Assembly: GCA_964536415.1 (NCBI GenBank)
Contig: CAZHXN010000021.1
Location: forward strand, 1 to 54,021
Reading direction: 5' to 3'
Length of the DNA: 54,021 bases
Source of the DNA: Trichothermofontia sp964536415
Lineage (GTDB): Bacteria; Cyanobacteriota; Cyanobacteriia; B231
The notes under the pieces are model-generated. The model was given only the letters and a program-made list of their open reading frames with translations, did not search any database and was not told the origin of the DNA. A program made the position numbers and the translations under genes. Below, piece after piece: positions 34,613 to 43,605 of this stretch; within the stretch, counting starts at the first letter, position 1, and each line of letters begins with the position of its first letter.

Positions 34613-35272
34613 GTGGCTGCCGTTCGTGTCCGTCAACATGTCAATCCCCTGAGTCAACGTTACCAGCAACCCCTGGCTCTACCCGACTGGTCAACCGTCT
34701 TCGCTGATCCCACCCGGCCCCTCTGGTTAGATATTGGCTGTGGGCGTGGCTATTTTGTCGAACAGATGGCACAACTAGAGCGCGATGCTCCGACAGCGAC
34801 CCGCTGCGGTAACTTCCTGGGGGTTGAGATTCGGGAACCCCTGGTAGAGCAGGCCAACCACCGGCGCGATGCCCTTCACCTGACTAACCTGCACTATCTC
34901 TTCTACAACGCTAACGTGGGCCTCCGTGCCCTGCTGGACTCCCTCCCCCTAGGGACCCTGCAAACTGTTTCCATCCAATTCCCCGACCCCTGGTTCAAAA
35001 AACGCCACCAGAAACGGCGCGTCGTTCAACCTGAACTGGTGGCCGATCTCGCCGCAACCTTACAACCGGGCGGCGAAGTGTTTCTACAATCGGATATAGA
35101 GGCCGTTGCCCAGGAAATGTACGATCGCTTCTTGGAACATCCTGCCTTTGTACGCCAGGGTCCCCTCTGGCTGCCCGACAATCCTCTACCCGTGATGACG
35201 GAACGGGAGCGATCGACCCTGGCACGGGGGGAACCCGTCTATCGCGTGCTGCTAAAACGCCAACCTTACTAG
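34613..35272 (+). CDS. trmB: tRNA (guanine46-N7)-methyltransferase
   Basis: This is a 219-aa SAM-dependent enzyme. LDIGCGRGYFVEQMA is the SAM-binding loop, FLGVEIREPLVEQA the second strand, and SIQFPDPWFKKRHQKRRVVQPELV the diagnostic TrmB catalytic block. It methylates G46 in the variable loop of tRNAs. The start is GTG at 34613, matching the family N-terminus MA(A/V)VRVRQHVNPLS; no upstream ATG is usable. A DUF3531 gene follows 52 bases downstream in the same direction. Confidence 0.95.
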   Translation: MAAVRVRQHVNPLSQRYQQPLALPDWSTVFADPTRPLWLDIGCGRGYFVEQMAQLERDAPTATRCGNFLGVEIREPLVEQANHRRDALHLTNLHYLFYNANVGLRALLDSLPLGTLQTVSIQFPDPWFKKRHQKRRVVQPELVADLAATLQPGGEVFLQSDIEAVAQEMYDRFLEHPAFVRQGPLWLPDNPLPVMTERERSTLARGEPVYRVLLKRQPY

Positions 35273-35324
35273 CCCTTCAGGGCAGAGAATGTCACAATAG
35301 GCCGTCCCCCGGCTCAGAAGTCAT

Positions 35325-35795
35325 ATGCAAGTCGAGTTTCGCGAATTTAACCCCTTTGATGTCTGGCTGTGGCTAGAACTGGAGCAGCCTCCCCAAGATC
35401 TGGAAAAGCAATACCTCGAAACCCTGTTCGATTCCTGGTTCTTCCTCGGCAAACTGGGCGGCTTCAACGCCGAAAACCTCCAGGTTCAGGAAACCGGCCT
35501 GGAGCTAAGCTACCTCGCCTATGACTTGGAGCAGTCGGAGGGAAGCTTTATGGCCCTGATGCACAACGCCAGTGACCTGGAATATCAGGATAACTGGGCA
35601 CGCGCCTGGTTTGATCTGGGCACCAGTGACGCGATCGCTCTCGATGTGCTGATTAATGCCCTCCAGCAACTCAGTGCCGAATATGTCCCAATCCTGCGCC
35701 TGATCGTCGGCGGGGAGAACGAAGACTGGCCCATCCCCGATCGCGAGGAAGATGACTTTGATGCGGACAGCCGTGCCGAAGGGCTGTATAACTGA
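35325..35795 (+). CDS. DUF3531 family protein
   Basis: This 156-aa soluble protein begins MQVEFREFNPFDVWLWLELE and has LETLFDSWFFLGKLGGFNA, features of the DUF3531 family found across cyanobacteria and plant plastids. It is strongly acidic at the C-terminus (EEDDFDADSRAEG). The function is unestablished; no catalytic motif is seen. It is likely co-transcribed with trmB. Start ATG at 35325 has the family N-terminus directly. Confidence 0.85.
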   Translation: MQVEFREFNPFDVWLWLELEQPPQDLEKQYLETLFDSWFFLGKLGGFNAENLQVQETGLELSYLAYDLEQSEGSFMALMHNASDLEYQDNWARAWFDLGTSDAIALDVLINALQQLSAEYVPILRLIVGGENEDWPIPDREEDDFDADSRAEGLYN

Positions 35796-35815
35796 AACAG
35801 GCGCAAACCTCCCCC

Positions 35816-36367
35816 CTAATCGGGATACCAAAACATCCCTCGAATCCCCTCTGGGTCGGCCACAAACCCCAGTCCCTGGTAAAACTCGACCACATGGGGA
35901 TCGGCAAACAGCGTAATATTGCTGATGTCCTCACTGCGCAGCTTTTTGATTACTTGTTTCATCAGGGCTTTTCCGAAACCTTTTCCCTGGTAATCTGGGT
36001 GGACAACCACGTCCCAGAGGGTAGCATTGAAGGCATGATCCGACGTGGCTCGCGAAAAGCCAATCAGCCGTCGCTTGGTTCCGCGTTGCTCCCACATGGA
36101 AACGACCAGGAAACTATACTGAAGGGCTTTTTTGACCTTCCGTAGGGGACGGCGCGACCAGCCCACAGCATCGCAAAGTTCCTCCAGTTCATAAAGATCA
36201 ATGTCGCGATCGGTACTGAAAAAGATATGAACATTACGATCTGTGCTGTGTTGCAACATTTCAACCGATGGATGACTGAGGCCAGCCGCATTGTGGCGCT
36301 GGGCCTGGGCCGACTTGGGCATCGACGACGAGTTCGGGCTGCTAAACCAGCTTTTCCAGAAAACCAT
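35816..36367 (-). CDS. GNAT N-acetyltransferase, plastid type
   Basis: This is a 183-aa protein. The GNAT core runs from about residue 47: FFSTDRDIDLYELEELCDAVGW, TLWDVVVHPDYQGKGFGKALMKQVI (acetyl-CoA pyrophosphate loop QGKGFGKAL) and FYQGLGFVADPEGIRGMFWYP. The DLYELEELCDAVGW block marks the group related to plant chloroplast NSI/GNAT2 acetyltransferases. It may acetylate protein N-termini or lysines; the substrate here is unknown. Residues 1-45 are poorly conserved, and a later ATG start is possible. It lies convergent with DUF3531. Confidence 0.87.
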   Translation of the reverse strand: MVFWKSWFSSPNSSSMPKSAQAQRHNAAGLSHPSVEMLQHSTDRNVHIFFSTDRDIDLYELEELCDAVGWSRRPLRKVKKALQYSFLVVSMWEQRGTKRRLIGFSRATSDHAFNATLWDVVVHPDYQGKGFGKALMKQVIKKLRSEDISNITLFADPHVVEFYQGLGFVADPEGIRGMFWYPD

Positions 36368-36439
36368 GCAGGCAGCTTAGGGTGGTAAACGTTTCGGATG
36401 TCAGTATCTAGATAGTATATCCTCCCTCCCCTTTTCCCA

Positions 36440-37162
36440 ATGACGGCTCCCGGTCTAAAAGCATCCACCCTGGAACTCCTCAAGCGCTTCAACCGAGCGT
36501 TTCCCCAGTTTTATGAGCAATTCGTGAGCAGTGAGATCCAGCTTCAGAACCTGCGATTGGCCTATCAACTCTATAAAACCCGGCAGGCCGTGATTGAACT
36601 GAAGCCGGAGGGCAGTAAAAGTGCGCTCCAGTTTGCCTACCGCAACCAGTCTTTTCTGCTTAGCGATATTTTTGGGGTGCTGGCGGCCTACGGCCTCACG
36701 GTCCATAGTCTGAGCCTCTACGGCCAGATCTATCCCCCCATGCTCGTCTTCGTCAAGCTGGTGGTCTCCCGTGGGGGTAAGGCTCTGACGGAGAAAACGT
36801 CGGAAAATGTTTGTCGGGCGATCCGGGAAGCCCTGGCCGGCCACTTTGAGGTGGAGGAAATGCTGGCGGTGGAGTTTAACCTAGATGCGGGGCTGGAGCA
36901 GGTGGAAACTGAGTTTTATGTGGACCCCGTGTTCCATCTCCCGGCATTACTGATTGAAGCGGATAACCAGCCAGGCTTGTTCTATAAGGTCATGTACGCC
37001 ATCTGGCAGGAGGATTTATTGGTGGTGAATGCGAACCTACTGGTTTGGCGTGGGCGCACGCGGCTCATCCTGTATTTATTGGGTCCCAATGAAAGCCTGA
37101 TCCCGGAATATTTGGGCCAAAAGATTGCGGAGGGGGTCCGCCAGCGGTTAATGGGACGTTAG
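36440..37162 (+). CDS. ACT-domain-like protein
   Basis: This 240-aa protein has two ACT-like segments: residues 60-120 (FLLSDIFGVLAAYGLTVHSLSLYG) and 168-225 (LLIEADNQPGLFYKVMYAIWQEDLLVVNANLLV). The pattern resembles the C-terminal ACT pair of GlnD uridylyltransferases, but without any enzyme domain. Such proteins usually bind amino acids as regulators; the ligand is unknown. The start at 36440 follows CCC-rich sequence with no clear ribosome site. The next gene starts 8 bases after, so they form an operon. Confidence 0.72.
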   Translation: MTAPGLKASTLELLKRFNRAFPQFYEQFVSSEIQLQNLRLAYQLYKTRQAVIELKPEGSKSALQFAYRNQSFLLSDIFGVLAAYGLTVHSLSLYGQIYPPMLVFVKLVVSRGGKALTEKTSENVCRAIREALAGHFEVEEMLAVEFNLDAGLEQVETEFYVDPVFHLPALLIEADNQPGLFYKVMYAIWQEDLLVVNANLLVWRGRTRLILYLLGPNESLIPEYLGQKIAEGVRQRLMGR

Positions 37163-37170
37163 GGTATAGG

Positions 37171-38085
37171 ATGAAAATTATGGATATTACGCTGATCAAT
37201 GGCATTCCCTGTGCATACGAGTTAACCGAAGCCCCAGCCCAGTCCCCTACCCTGGTGTTTGTGCATGGTTGGCTGTTGAGCCGCCACTACTGGCAACCAC
37301 TGGTAGCCCGGTTAGCAGCAACCTATTCGTGTTTAACCTATGACCTGCGGGGATTTGGGGACTCCCAGTTGGCTCATGCGGCACCCGGAATGCGGCGATC
37401 GCACCCTACCCGTGCGATGGGTCCAGACTCCCCCTACTCCCTCCAAGCCTATGCCCAGGATTTGGCCGATTTGCTGCAAACCCTGAATTTATCGAATGTT
37501 TGGCTCGTGGGCCATTCCCTGGGAGGGAGCATTGCCCTGTGGACTGCCCATCAACACCCCGCTGCGATCGCCGGGGTCATCTGCCTCAATGCGGGGGGGG
37601 GGATTTATCTCAAAGAAGATTTTGAACGCTTTCGCTCGGCAGGGACCCAGTTGGTCAAATATCGTCCCCGGTGGCTGGGGCAGGTGCCTTTTTTGGACAC
37701 GCTCTTTGCCCGCCTCAATGTGGCCCGTCCGCTCGATCGGGCCTGGGGTCGCCAACGTATCCGGGATTTTGTCACCGCTTGCCCCGATGCGGCCCTCGGC
37801 AGTCTGCTGGACTCCACCACCGAGGCTGAAGTCCATCGCCTGCCCCACCTCGTCGCCCACCTCCACCAACCCGTTTACTTTATTGCCGGCGATCAGGATG
37901 AGGTGATGCCGCCCCAATATGTCCGGCATCTGGCCAGTTTCCATTCCCTCTTTGCTGCAACGGGACAGAATGTGCTGGAGTTGTCTAACTGCGGTCATTT
38001 GGCAATGCTGGAGCAGCCTGATGCTGTCGCCGATCAGATCAGGACGATCGTCACCACCCGTTGTCCCAGTTCCTATCCCAGTTAA
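37171..38085 (+). CDS. Alpha/beta-fold hydrolase
   Basis: This 304-aa hydrolase has FVHGWLLSRHYWQPL (oxyanion HGW), the nucleophile elbow GHSLGGS, GDQDEVMP (acid) and NCGHLAMLEQP (catalytic His). The cap region is at about residues 150-215. The substrate is not determinable; this group includes esterases and C-C hydrolases. A frame opening of ATGAAAATTATG gives two possible starts, and the first is used. It is 8 bases downstream of the ACT-like gene in the same transcript. Confidence 0.85.
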   Translation: MKIMDITLINGIPCAYELTEAPAQSPTLVFVHGWLLSRHYWQPLVARLAATYSCLTYDLRGFGDSQLAHAAPGMRRSHPTRAMGPDSPYSLQAYAQDLADLLQTLNLSNVWLVGHSLGGSIALWTAHQHPAAIAGVICLNAGGGIYLKEDFERFRSAGTQLVKYRPRWLGQVPFLDTLFARLNVARPLDRAWGRQRIRDFVTACPDAALGSLLDSTTEAEVHRLPHLVAHLHQPVYFIAGDQDEVMPPQYVRHLASFHSLFAATGQNVLELSNCGHLAMLEQPDAVADQIRTIVTTRCPSSYPS

Positions 38086-38429
38086 CAGCTAACCTGCCGA
38101 ACGCTCATTACGACACTCATTACATTGCCTAAGTTCCATCGTTGCAATTTTACAATTCCTATCCCCAATTTCCGCATCCCTCGTCCCGATCGCCCATCTA
38201 CTACTGCCGCTTATCGTGCCTCGTAGAATTTCCTATCAGGAGTGATTCAGTTTGCCAGCCGTCGAACGCTATACTAGCGGTGGGTTTAATTAATAGTCTG
38301 TAACGATCGCTGGCCAGTACGGATGCGCTCGCAGCGCGGTAGGCGAAGGTACTTGCCCGTTGCAGTCCCACGGTGGGCGATCGAGATATTGAGTGACCGA
38401 TACAGGCAGGACACACTAAGCAAACCGCT
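38086..38429. other. Intergenic region upstream of ndhA
   Basis: No gene or clear terminator is seen in these 344 bases. A small palindrome-like GATGCGCTCGCAGCGCGGTAG occurs around 38323-38343, a fragment typical of short interspersed repeats. The region presumably contains the promoter of the ndhAIGE cluster, but no convincing -35/-10 pair stands out. Confidence 0.5.
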
Positions 38430-39548
38430 ATGAACTCAGGAATCGACTTACAGGGCAGTTTTATTCAGATTTTGGAAGGATTGGGACTGCCGCCCGGTTT
38501 GGCTAAAACCCTATGGCTTCCCTTCCCGATGCTATTGATGGTAACCGTGGCTCTGGTGGGCGTATTGGTAGCTGTCTGGCTGGAGCGTAAAATTTCCGCT
38601 GCGGCCCAGCAACGGATTGGCCCGGAGTTTATTGGCCCCTTTGGGCTACTGGCGCCGTTGGCCGATGGCCTCAAGCTGGTATTTAAGGAAGATATTGTGC
38701 CCGCTAAGGCAGACCCCATTCTCTTTACCCTGGGGCCAGTTCTGGTGGTGGTGCCCATTTTCCTGTCGTATCTCATCGTTCCATTTGGACAAAATCTGGT
38801 CATCACCGATCTGAGTGTGGGGGTGTTCCTGTGGGTGGCCCTGTCCAGTGTGGCCCCAATCGGTCTGCTGATGTCGGGCTATTCGTCTAACAATAAATAC
38901 TCGCTACTGGGGGGCCTGCGGGCTGCCGCCCAGTCGATTAGCTACGAAATTCCCCTGGCGCTGGCGGTGTTGGCGGTAGTAATGATGTCCAATAGCCTCA
39001 GCACGATCGATATTGTCAACCAGCAAGCGGGCTATGGCCTCTTGAGTTGGAATGTCTGGCGACAACCCGTTGGCTTCGTCATTTTCTGGGTGGCCGCCCT
39101 GGCTGAGTGTGAACGGCTTCCCTTTGACCTGCCAGAGGCCGAGGAAGAACTGGTGGCGGGTTATCAAACCGAGTATGCCGGGATGCGTTTCGGCCTCTTC
39201 TACGTGGGGTCCTATGTCAACCTAGTGCTGTCGGCCCTGTTGGTGGCGATCCTGTACCTGGGGGGCTGGGAACTGCCCATACCCATTTCGGCGATCGCGG
39301 GTTGGATCGGGGTGAGCGAAACCGTCCCCTGGTTCCAGGTGATTGCAGCCAGCTTGGGCATTTTGATGGTCCTGTTCAAAGCCTACTTGCTGGTCTTCCT
39401 GGCCATTTTGTTACGCTGGACCGTGCCCCGCGTGCGGATTGACCAATTACTCGACTTGGGTTGGAAGTTCCTGTTACCTGTGGGTCTCGTCAATTTGCTC
39501 CTCACTGCGGCACTGAAATTAGCGTTCCCCGTCGCATTTGGGGGATAG
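38430..39548 (+). CDS. ndhA: NAD(P)H-quinone oxidoreductase subunit 1
   Basis: This 372-aa membrane subunit of NDH-1 has the quinone-site blocks ERKISAAAQQRIGPEFIGPFGLLAPLADGLKL (residues split around 50-80), SYEIPLALAVLAV, and AALAECERLPFDLPEAEEELVAGYQTEYAGMRFG. About eight helices are visible. It anchors the hydrophilic arm in thylakoid membranes for respiration and cyclic electron flow. It heads the canonical ndhA-I-G-E order. A 14-bp tandem repeat (three units) separates it from ndhI. Confidence 0.97.
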   Translation: MNSGIDLQGSFIQILEGLGLPPGLAKTLWLPFPMLLMVTVALVGVLVAVWLERKISAAAQQRIGPEFIGPFGLLAPLADGLKLVFKEDIVPAKADPILFTLGPVLVVVPIFLSYLIVPFGQNLVITDLSVGVFLWVALSSVAPIGLLMSGYSSNNKYSLLGGLRAAAQSISYEIPLALAVLAVVMMSNSLSTIDIVNQQAGYGLLSWNVWRQPVGFVIFWVAALAECERLPFDLPEAEEELVAGYQTEYAGMRFGLFYVGSYVNLVLSALLVAILYLGGWELPIPISAIAGWIGVSETVPWFQVIAASLGILMVLFKAYLLVFLAILLRWTVPRVRIDQLLDLGWKFLLPVGLVNLLLTAALKLAFPVAFGG

Positions 39549-39557
39549 GCGATGGGG

Positions 39558-39599
39558 AACAGGTAATGGTCAACAGGTAATAGGTAACAGGTAATAGGG
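39558..39599. repeat. 14-bp tandem repeat, three units
   Basis: AACAGGTAATGGTC, AACAGGTAATAGGT and AACAGGTAATAGGG follow each other at 39558-39571, 39572-39585 and 39586-39599, in the spacer between ndhA and ndhI. Such short tandem arrays vary in copy number between strains and could influence read-through to ndhI. Confidence 0.85.
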
Positions 39600-39686
39600 A
39601 TTTGTTGGGTTAACGCTTGTCGGTTGGGTCAAACACCGTGCGACCCAATCACTCTGGAAATTGTTGAACAGGGAGGGTTCTCACGT

Positions 39687-40301
39687 ATGATGCGTTTTTT
39701 GAAGCAAGTGGGGGACTATGCCAAGGAAGCTACCCAGGCGGCCCGGTACATTGGGGAAGGGCTATCGGTCACCTTTGACCACATGCGGCGGCGTCCAATC
39801 ACGGTGCAATATCCCTACGAAAAACTGATCCCCTCGGAACGCTATCGGGGACGAATTCACTTTGAGTTCGACAAGTGTATTTCCTGCGAAGTGTGTGTGC
39901 GGGTCTGCCCGATTAACCTGCCCGTGGTAGATTGGACGTTTGACAAGGAGTCGAAGAAGAAAAAGCTCAATCACTACAGTATTGACTTTGGGGTGTGTAT
40001 CTTCTGCGGCAACTGTGTGGAATACTGCCCCACCAACTGCCTGTCGATGACCGAGGACTACGAACTAGCAACCTACGATCGCCACGAACTCAACTATGAC
40101 AGCGTCGCCTTGGGTCGCCTTCCCTATAAGGTCACTAATGATCCAATGGTGACGCCGTTACGTGAGTTGGGCTACTTACCTAAGGGGGTTCTCTCTCCCC
40201 ATGATTTACCCCCTGGTTCTCGGCGGGCGGGTAAGATGCCAGCGGAAATCGTGGCCGAAGAGCAGGCTAAGGCAGCAGCCACTAAGGCACCCGAAACCTA
40301 G
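39687..40301 (+). CDS. ndhI: NAD(P)H-quinone oxidoreductase subunit I
   Basis: This 204-aa iron-sulfur subunit has two 4Fe-4S motifs: CISCEVCVRVCP and CIFCGNCVEYCP. The N-terminus MMRFLKQVGDYAKEATQAARYIGEGL is typical. The frame is open to 39624, but GGGAGGG followed by ATGATG at 39687 fixes the start. It transfers electrons from ferredoxin-fed clusters to the quinone site in NDH-1. The Ala/Lys-rich C-terminal tail is variable in the family. Confidence 0.97.
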   Translation: MMRFLKQVGDYAKEATQAARYIGEGLSVTFDHMRRRPITVQYPYEKLIPSERYRGRIHFEFDKCISCEVCVRVCPINLPVVDWTFDKESKKKKLNHYSIDFGVCIFCGNCVEYCPTNCLSMTEDYELATYDRHELNYDSVALGRLPYKVTNDPMVTPLRELGYLPKGVLSPHDLPPGSRRAGKMPAEIVAEEQAKAAATKAPET

Positions 40302-40402
40302 GCAGGCGTTGCCGCAGTCCAGCAGCTGGAACCTGGATGACTGAAGTCGTTAGAATCCCGATCGCACCTGCCGATCGCGGGGCTGAAAAATGAGGAGCGA
40401 GC

Positions 40403-41047
40403 ATGAATTTAGCTGAAGGCGTTCAATTAGTTTCGTTGGCCATCCTTTCCCTGATCGTGATCGGCGGGGGACTGGGGGTGGTCCTACTGGCGAATATTGT
40501 TTATTCGGCCTTCCTGCTGGGAGGCGTGTTTATCGGTATTTCGGGGTTGTACATTCTGCTGAATGCTGGTTTTGTCGCGGCGGCCCAGGTTTTGATTTAT
40601 GTCGGTGCGGTCAATGTGTTGATCCTGTTTGGGATTATGCTGGTGAATCGCCAGCGCACCTTTACCGACTCCCCCCGCCTCTGGACCCGGCGTATCCTGA
40701 CCGGGGCTGTCTGCCTTGGCCTCTTTGCCCTGTTAGCAACAGTGGCGATGACGACTCCCTGGCAGATCTCGACAGCGGCGTTCGCCCAGTCTTCCCAAGG
40801 GGGAGTTGCGGGTGACAGCGCCACAGTGTTGATTGGCCAACACTTCTTTACCGACTTCCTCTTGCCCTTTGAACTGGCCTCACTGCTGCTCCTGATTGCG
40901 ATGGTGGGGGCGATCATCCTGGCCCGTCGGGAATACCTACCCGATGAGCCACCGGAGCAACTGGCCACTGAACTTACCCTGGCAGAGCGTCCCCGCGAAC
41001 CGGTTCTAGCTGGTCAGCAAGGGCAACTCCCAGCTGGAGGCAATTAA
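40403..41047 (+). CDS. ndhG: NAD(P)H-quinone oxidoreductase subunit 6
   Basis: This 214-aa membrane subunit of NDH-1 has five hydrophobic helices. GVFIGISGLYILLNAGFVAAAQVLIYVGAVNVLILFGIML, divided over residues 30-70, is the NdhG/NuoJ core, and LLPFELASLLLLIAMVGAIILARRE is the last helix. The C-terminal 35 residues are an acidic cytosolic tail. It lies 101 bases downstream of ndhI in the same cluster. Confidence 0.95.
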   Translation: MNLAEGVQLVSLAILSLIVIGGGLGVVLLANIVYSAFLLGGVFIGISGLYILLNAGFVAAAQVLIYVGAVNVLILFGIMLVNRQRTFTDSPRLWTRRILTGAVCLGLFALLATVAMTTPWQISTAAFAQSSQGGVAGDSATVLIGQHFFTDFLLPFELASLLLLIAMVGAIILARREYLPDEPPEQLATELTLAERPREPVLAGQQGQLPAGGN

Positions 41048-41198
41048 AGTTTGGGGTTTGGGGTTTTGAATCTTGATTATTAATAAGTGTCCCCTGTAGG
41101 GGCGAGTTGCCGCCAACACTTGCCTTGTAACCGATAATTTTGATAAACTCGCCCATCCAAAATGTTGAGTTTTGCGGTTTGAATTAATTGAGATTTCT

Positions 41199-41504
41199 AT
41201 GCAATTGCAGTATTTTCTACTGATCGCCGCTGCGCTGTTCGGCATTGGCATCTATGGGTTGGTCAATAGCCGGAACGCCATTCGGGTGCTGATGTCGATC
41301 GAACTGATGCTGAATGCCGTTAACCTAAACTTGGTGGCCTTCTCTAATTACCTCGATCCCCAGGAAATTAAGGGGCAGGTGTTTGGGGTGTTTGTGATTA
41401 CGGTGGCGGCGGCGGAAGCAGCCGTCGGGCTAGCGATCGTTCTGGCCATTTACCGCAACCGTGATACGGTCGATATGGAGCAGTTCAATCTCCTGAAGTG
41501 GTAG
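41199..41504 (+). CDS. ndhE: NAD(P)H-quinone oxidoreductase subunit 4L
   Basis: This 101-aa protein with three helices is NdhE (NuoK-like). MQLQYFLLIAAALFGIGIYG is the standard N-terminus, with LMSIELMLNAVNLNLVAF carrying the key Glu, and VFVITVAAAEAAVGLAIVLAIYR the last helix. The frame is open from 41172, but the family length and N-terminus favour the ATG at 41199. The NAD kinase gene begins 4 bases after its stop, so they are co-transcribed. Confidence 0.96.
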   Translation: MQLQYFLLIAAALFGIGIYGLVNSRNAIRVLMSIELMLNAVNLNLVAFSNYLDPQEIKGQVFGVFVITVAAAEAAVGLAIVLAIYRNRDTVDMEQFNLLKW

Positions 41505-41508
41505 ATGG

Positions 41509-42450
41509 GTGCAACTGAAGCAAGTCATTATTGCCCATAAGGCGGGGGAAGCGAGTAGCCAGCAGTTGGCCGAACGCTATGCGCGGCTACTAGAGTCCCG
41601 TGACTGCCATGTGCTGATGGGTCCTAGTGGCCCGAATGATAATCCCTATCCGGTGTTTCTGGCATCGGTGCCCCAAACCATTGATCTGGCCCTGGTCTTT
41701 GGTGGCGATGGTACCGCTTTAGCGGCTGCTCGTCACCTGGCCCCGGCGGGTATTCCGATCTTGGCCGCCAATGCAGGGGGGCATCTGGGTTTCTTGACAG
41801 AATCACTGGATCAGGTACAGGATTTAGAGCAGGTTCTGGAGCGGCTAACCCACGATCGCTTTGCGGTTCAGCAGCGCATGATGCTCCAAGCGGTCTTAGG
41901 GGAAGGGAACGCGTCCCATCCACGTCCCCATCTCTACCCCCAGCCAACCCCAGGGGCACCGTTTCTGGCCCTGAATGAGATGTGCGTTAAACCGGCTTCG
42001 GCAGATCGAATGCTCACGTCGATTCTGGAGATGGAAATCGATCGCGAGGTGGTGGATCAGTACCAGGGGGACGGCTTAATCGTGGCCACACCCACCGGTT
42101 CGACCTGCTACACCGTGGCGGCGGGCGGGCCGATTCTGCATCCAGGGATGACGGCGATCGTCGTGACGCCTATTTGCCCTCTGAGTCTTTCCAGTCGCCC
42201 GATCGTCCTCCCTCCGGGTTCCACTGTCAGTATTTGGCCGCTCCATGATCAGGATCTCAGCACCAAACTCTGGACCGATGGGGTGTTAGCCACGTCCATT
42301 TGGCCGGGACAACGGGTGGATATACAAGTAGCCGACTGTCAGGCCCAATTCATTATTCTGCGCGAGAATTATTCCTATTATCAAACCCTGCGGGAAAAGC
42401 TCCAGTGGGCAGGTGCACGGATTCGCTATAACAACTTGCATCGCCCATAA
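41509..42450 (+). CDS. nadK: NAD kinase
   Basis: This 313-aa enzyme phosphorylates NAD to NADP. The GGDGTALAAARHLAP motif is the diagnostic nucleotide site, with NAGGHLGFLTE and DGLIVATPTGSTCYTVAAGGP following. Start is GTG at 41509; an ATG at 41505 is in another frame. It belongs to the cyanobacterial subgroup beginning QLKQVIIAHKAG. It is fused transcriptionally to ndhE, which links NADP supply to NDH-1 expression. Confidence 0.94.
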   Translation: MQLKQVIIAHKAGEASSQQLAERYARLLESRDCHVLMGPSGPNDNPYPVFLASVPQTIDLALVFGGDGTALAAARHLAPAGIPILAANAGGHLGFLTESLDQVQDLEQVLERLTHDRFAVQQRMMLQAVLGEGNASHPRPHLYPQPTPGAPFLALNEMCVKPASADRMLTSILEMEIDREVVDQYQGDGLIVATPTGSTCYTVAAGGPILHPGMTAIVVTPICPLSLSSRPIVLPPGSTVSIWPLHDQDLSTKLWTDGVLATSIWPGQRVDIQVADCQAQFIILRENYSYYQTLREKLQWAGARIRYNNLHRP

Positions 42451-42753
42451 GTTAAGGTTTCACCATAACCTTACAGCCTTTACCTTAATCATAAATCATA
42501 AAGTACAGTCATAAAGTACGGTGTTACCGGGGTAGGCTGGGGGCAGCCCGCTGGTGTGACCCTCATCCCTAAATCCCTTCTGCCACCAGGGGCGAAGGGA
42601 CTTAATCGGCAAAAGACCCTTTGCCCGCTCTGGGAGAGGGGGGTGAGGGTAGCGAGTTTTTTCAGTCAATCAGGCGACTACCCATGATGCAACTGCAAAT
42701 CGCGAGGTACTTAAGTAGCTGAGCCGTCTCCCCCTCTGCAAAATCGAGAACCC
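42451..42753. other. Intergenic region with 40-bp repeat
   Basis: There is no gene. TAAGGTT/AACCTTA at 42453-42475 forms a small hairpin right after nadK, without a T-run. The 40-bp dispersed repeat (copy 2) lies at 42564-42603, and a related GAGAGGGGGGTGAGGGT segment follows. The region separates the convergent nadK and coaX genes. Confidence 0.6.
42564..42603 (+). repeat. 40-bp dispersed repeat (copy 2)
   Basis: It matches the reverse complement of 33263-33302 over 40 bases with two or so mismatches, from CATCCCTAAATCCCTTCT to CGAAGGGACTT. Both copies lie in intergenic DNA. Confidence 0.75.
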
Positions 42754-43605
42754 CTAAGCCAGTAGGGCCAGAATGCCGTAAAAGCTCAGGTGGGGATCAA
42801 GGATCACCTGTTCGGCGATCGCCGGGTTATCCGCCACTAAATAACGCCAGAGATGCGAGGCATCACCACCGGTTAAGCCTAGGGAACTACTGGGGAACTG
42901 CCGTTGCCAATCGGCGATAAAGGTTTGCACCGTGGCCAGTAGGCCGTAGATGACACCACTGGCGATCGCGGTTTCAGTGTGCTGTGCCCAGCGGGGGGGG
43001 AGGGCAGTTGGCAGCGCGACGATCGGTAAGGCAGCAGTCTGTTGAGCAAGCGCCTTTAGCTGGAGGGAAAGACCAGGGAGAATTGCGCCTCCGACCAGGT
43101 GGCGATCGGCGTTGGCTCCCGTCACCGTCAGCGCCGTCCCCGCATCGATCACCAGGGTAGGAAACCCCCAGCGGGTTCCGGCTCCCAGCAGGGCCAGGGC
43201 GCGATCGATGCCCAACGTCGGATAGAGACCGGTCAGGGGGAGGTGCTCTAGCGTCAAGATCCTGGCCCCTGGGTAGGTCGCCACCCATTGGGTTTGGCTA
43301 GGGACCACGGAGGCAATCCACAGGGGAACGGTTGAGGCGGGGTTAGAGCAGCGACTAGCACTGTGCCGAGAACGCTGTAACCATGCCCGTACTTCTGCCT
43401 GGGTGTTTACCGCTGCCTTTGAGGATGCAGGGGGGAGGGGGACCTGGGCCAGATCGGTCAGGGGAGCCTTCAGATGGGGGGTATCCCAGGTATAGCGGAG
43501 GTGGCGATGCCCTTGCACCCAGGCCCAATGGAGACGGGAGTTCCCAATCACCAGGGCTAGTGCATCTGGGTGGCTAGGCTGCTCAGAAGCCTTCCGGTCA
43601 GTCAT
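42754..43605 (-). CDS. coaX: Type III pantothenate kinase
   Basis: This 283-aa protein has ALVIGNSRLHWAWVQG as phosphate-binding block near the N-terminus, GIDRALALLGAGTRWG and VIDAGTALTVTG (metal/phosphate), and HLVGGAILPGLSLQLKAL. It phosphorylates pantothenate, starting coenzyme A synthesis. The start at MTDRKASEQ (43605) overlaps the pdxA stop by 8 bases (ATGACTGA), which indicates translational coupling; the longer upstream frame lies inside pdxA. A typical type III enzyme has about 250-280 residues, so length fits. Confidence 0.88.
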   Translation of the reverse strand: MTDRKASEQPSHPDALALVIGNSRLHWAWVQGHRHLRYTWDTPHLKAPLTDLAQVPLPPASSKAAVNTQAEVRAWLQRSRHSASRCSNPASTVPLWIASVVPSQTQWVATYPGARILTLEHLPLTGLYPTLGIDRALALLGAGTRWGFPTLVIDAGTALTVTGANADRHLVGGAILPGLSLQLKALAQQTAALPIVALPTALPPRWAQHTETAIASGVIYGLLATVQTFIADWQRQFPSSSLGLTGGDASHLWRYLVADNPAIAEQVILDPHLSFYGILALLA

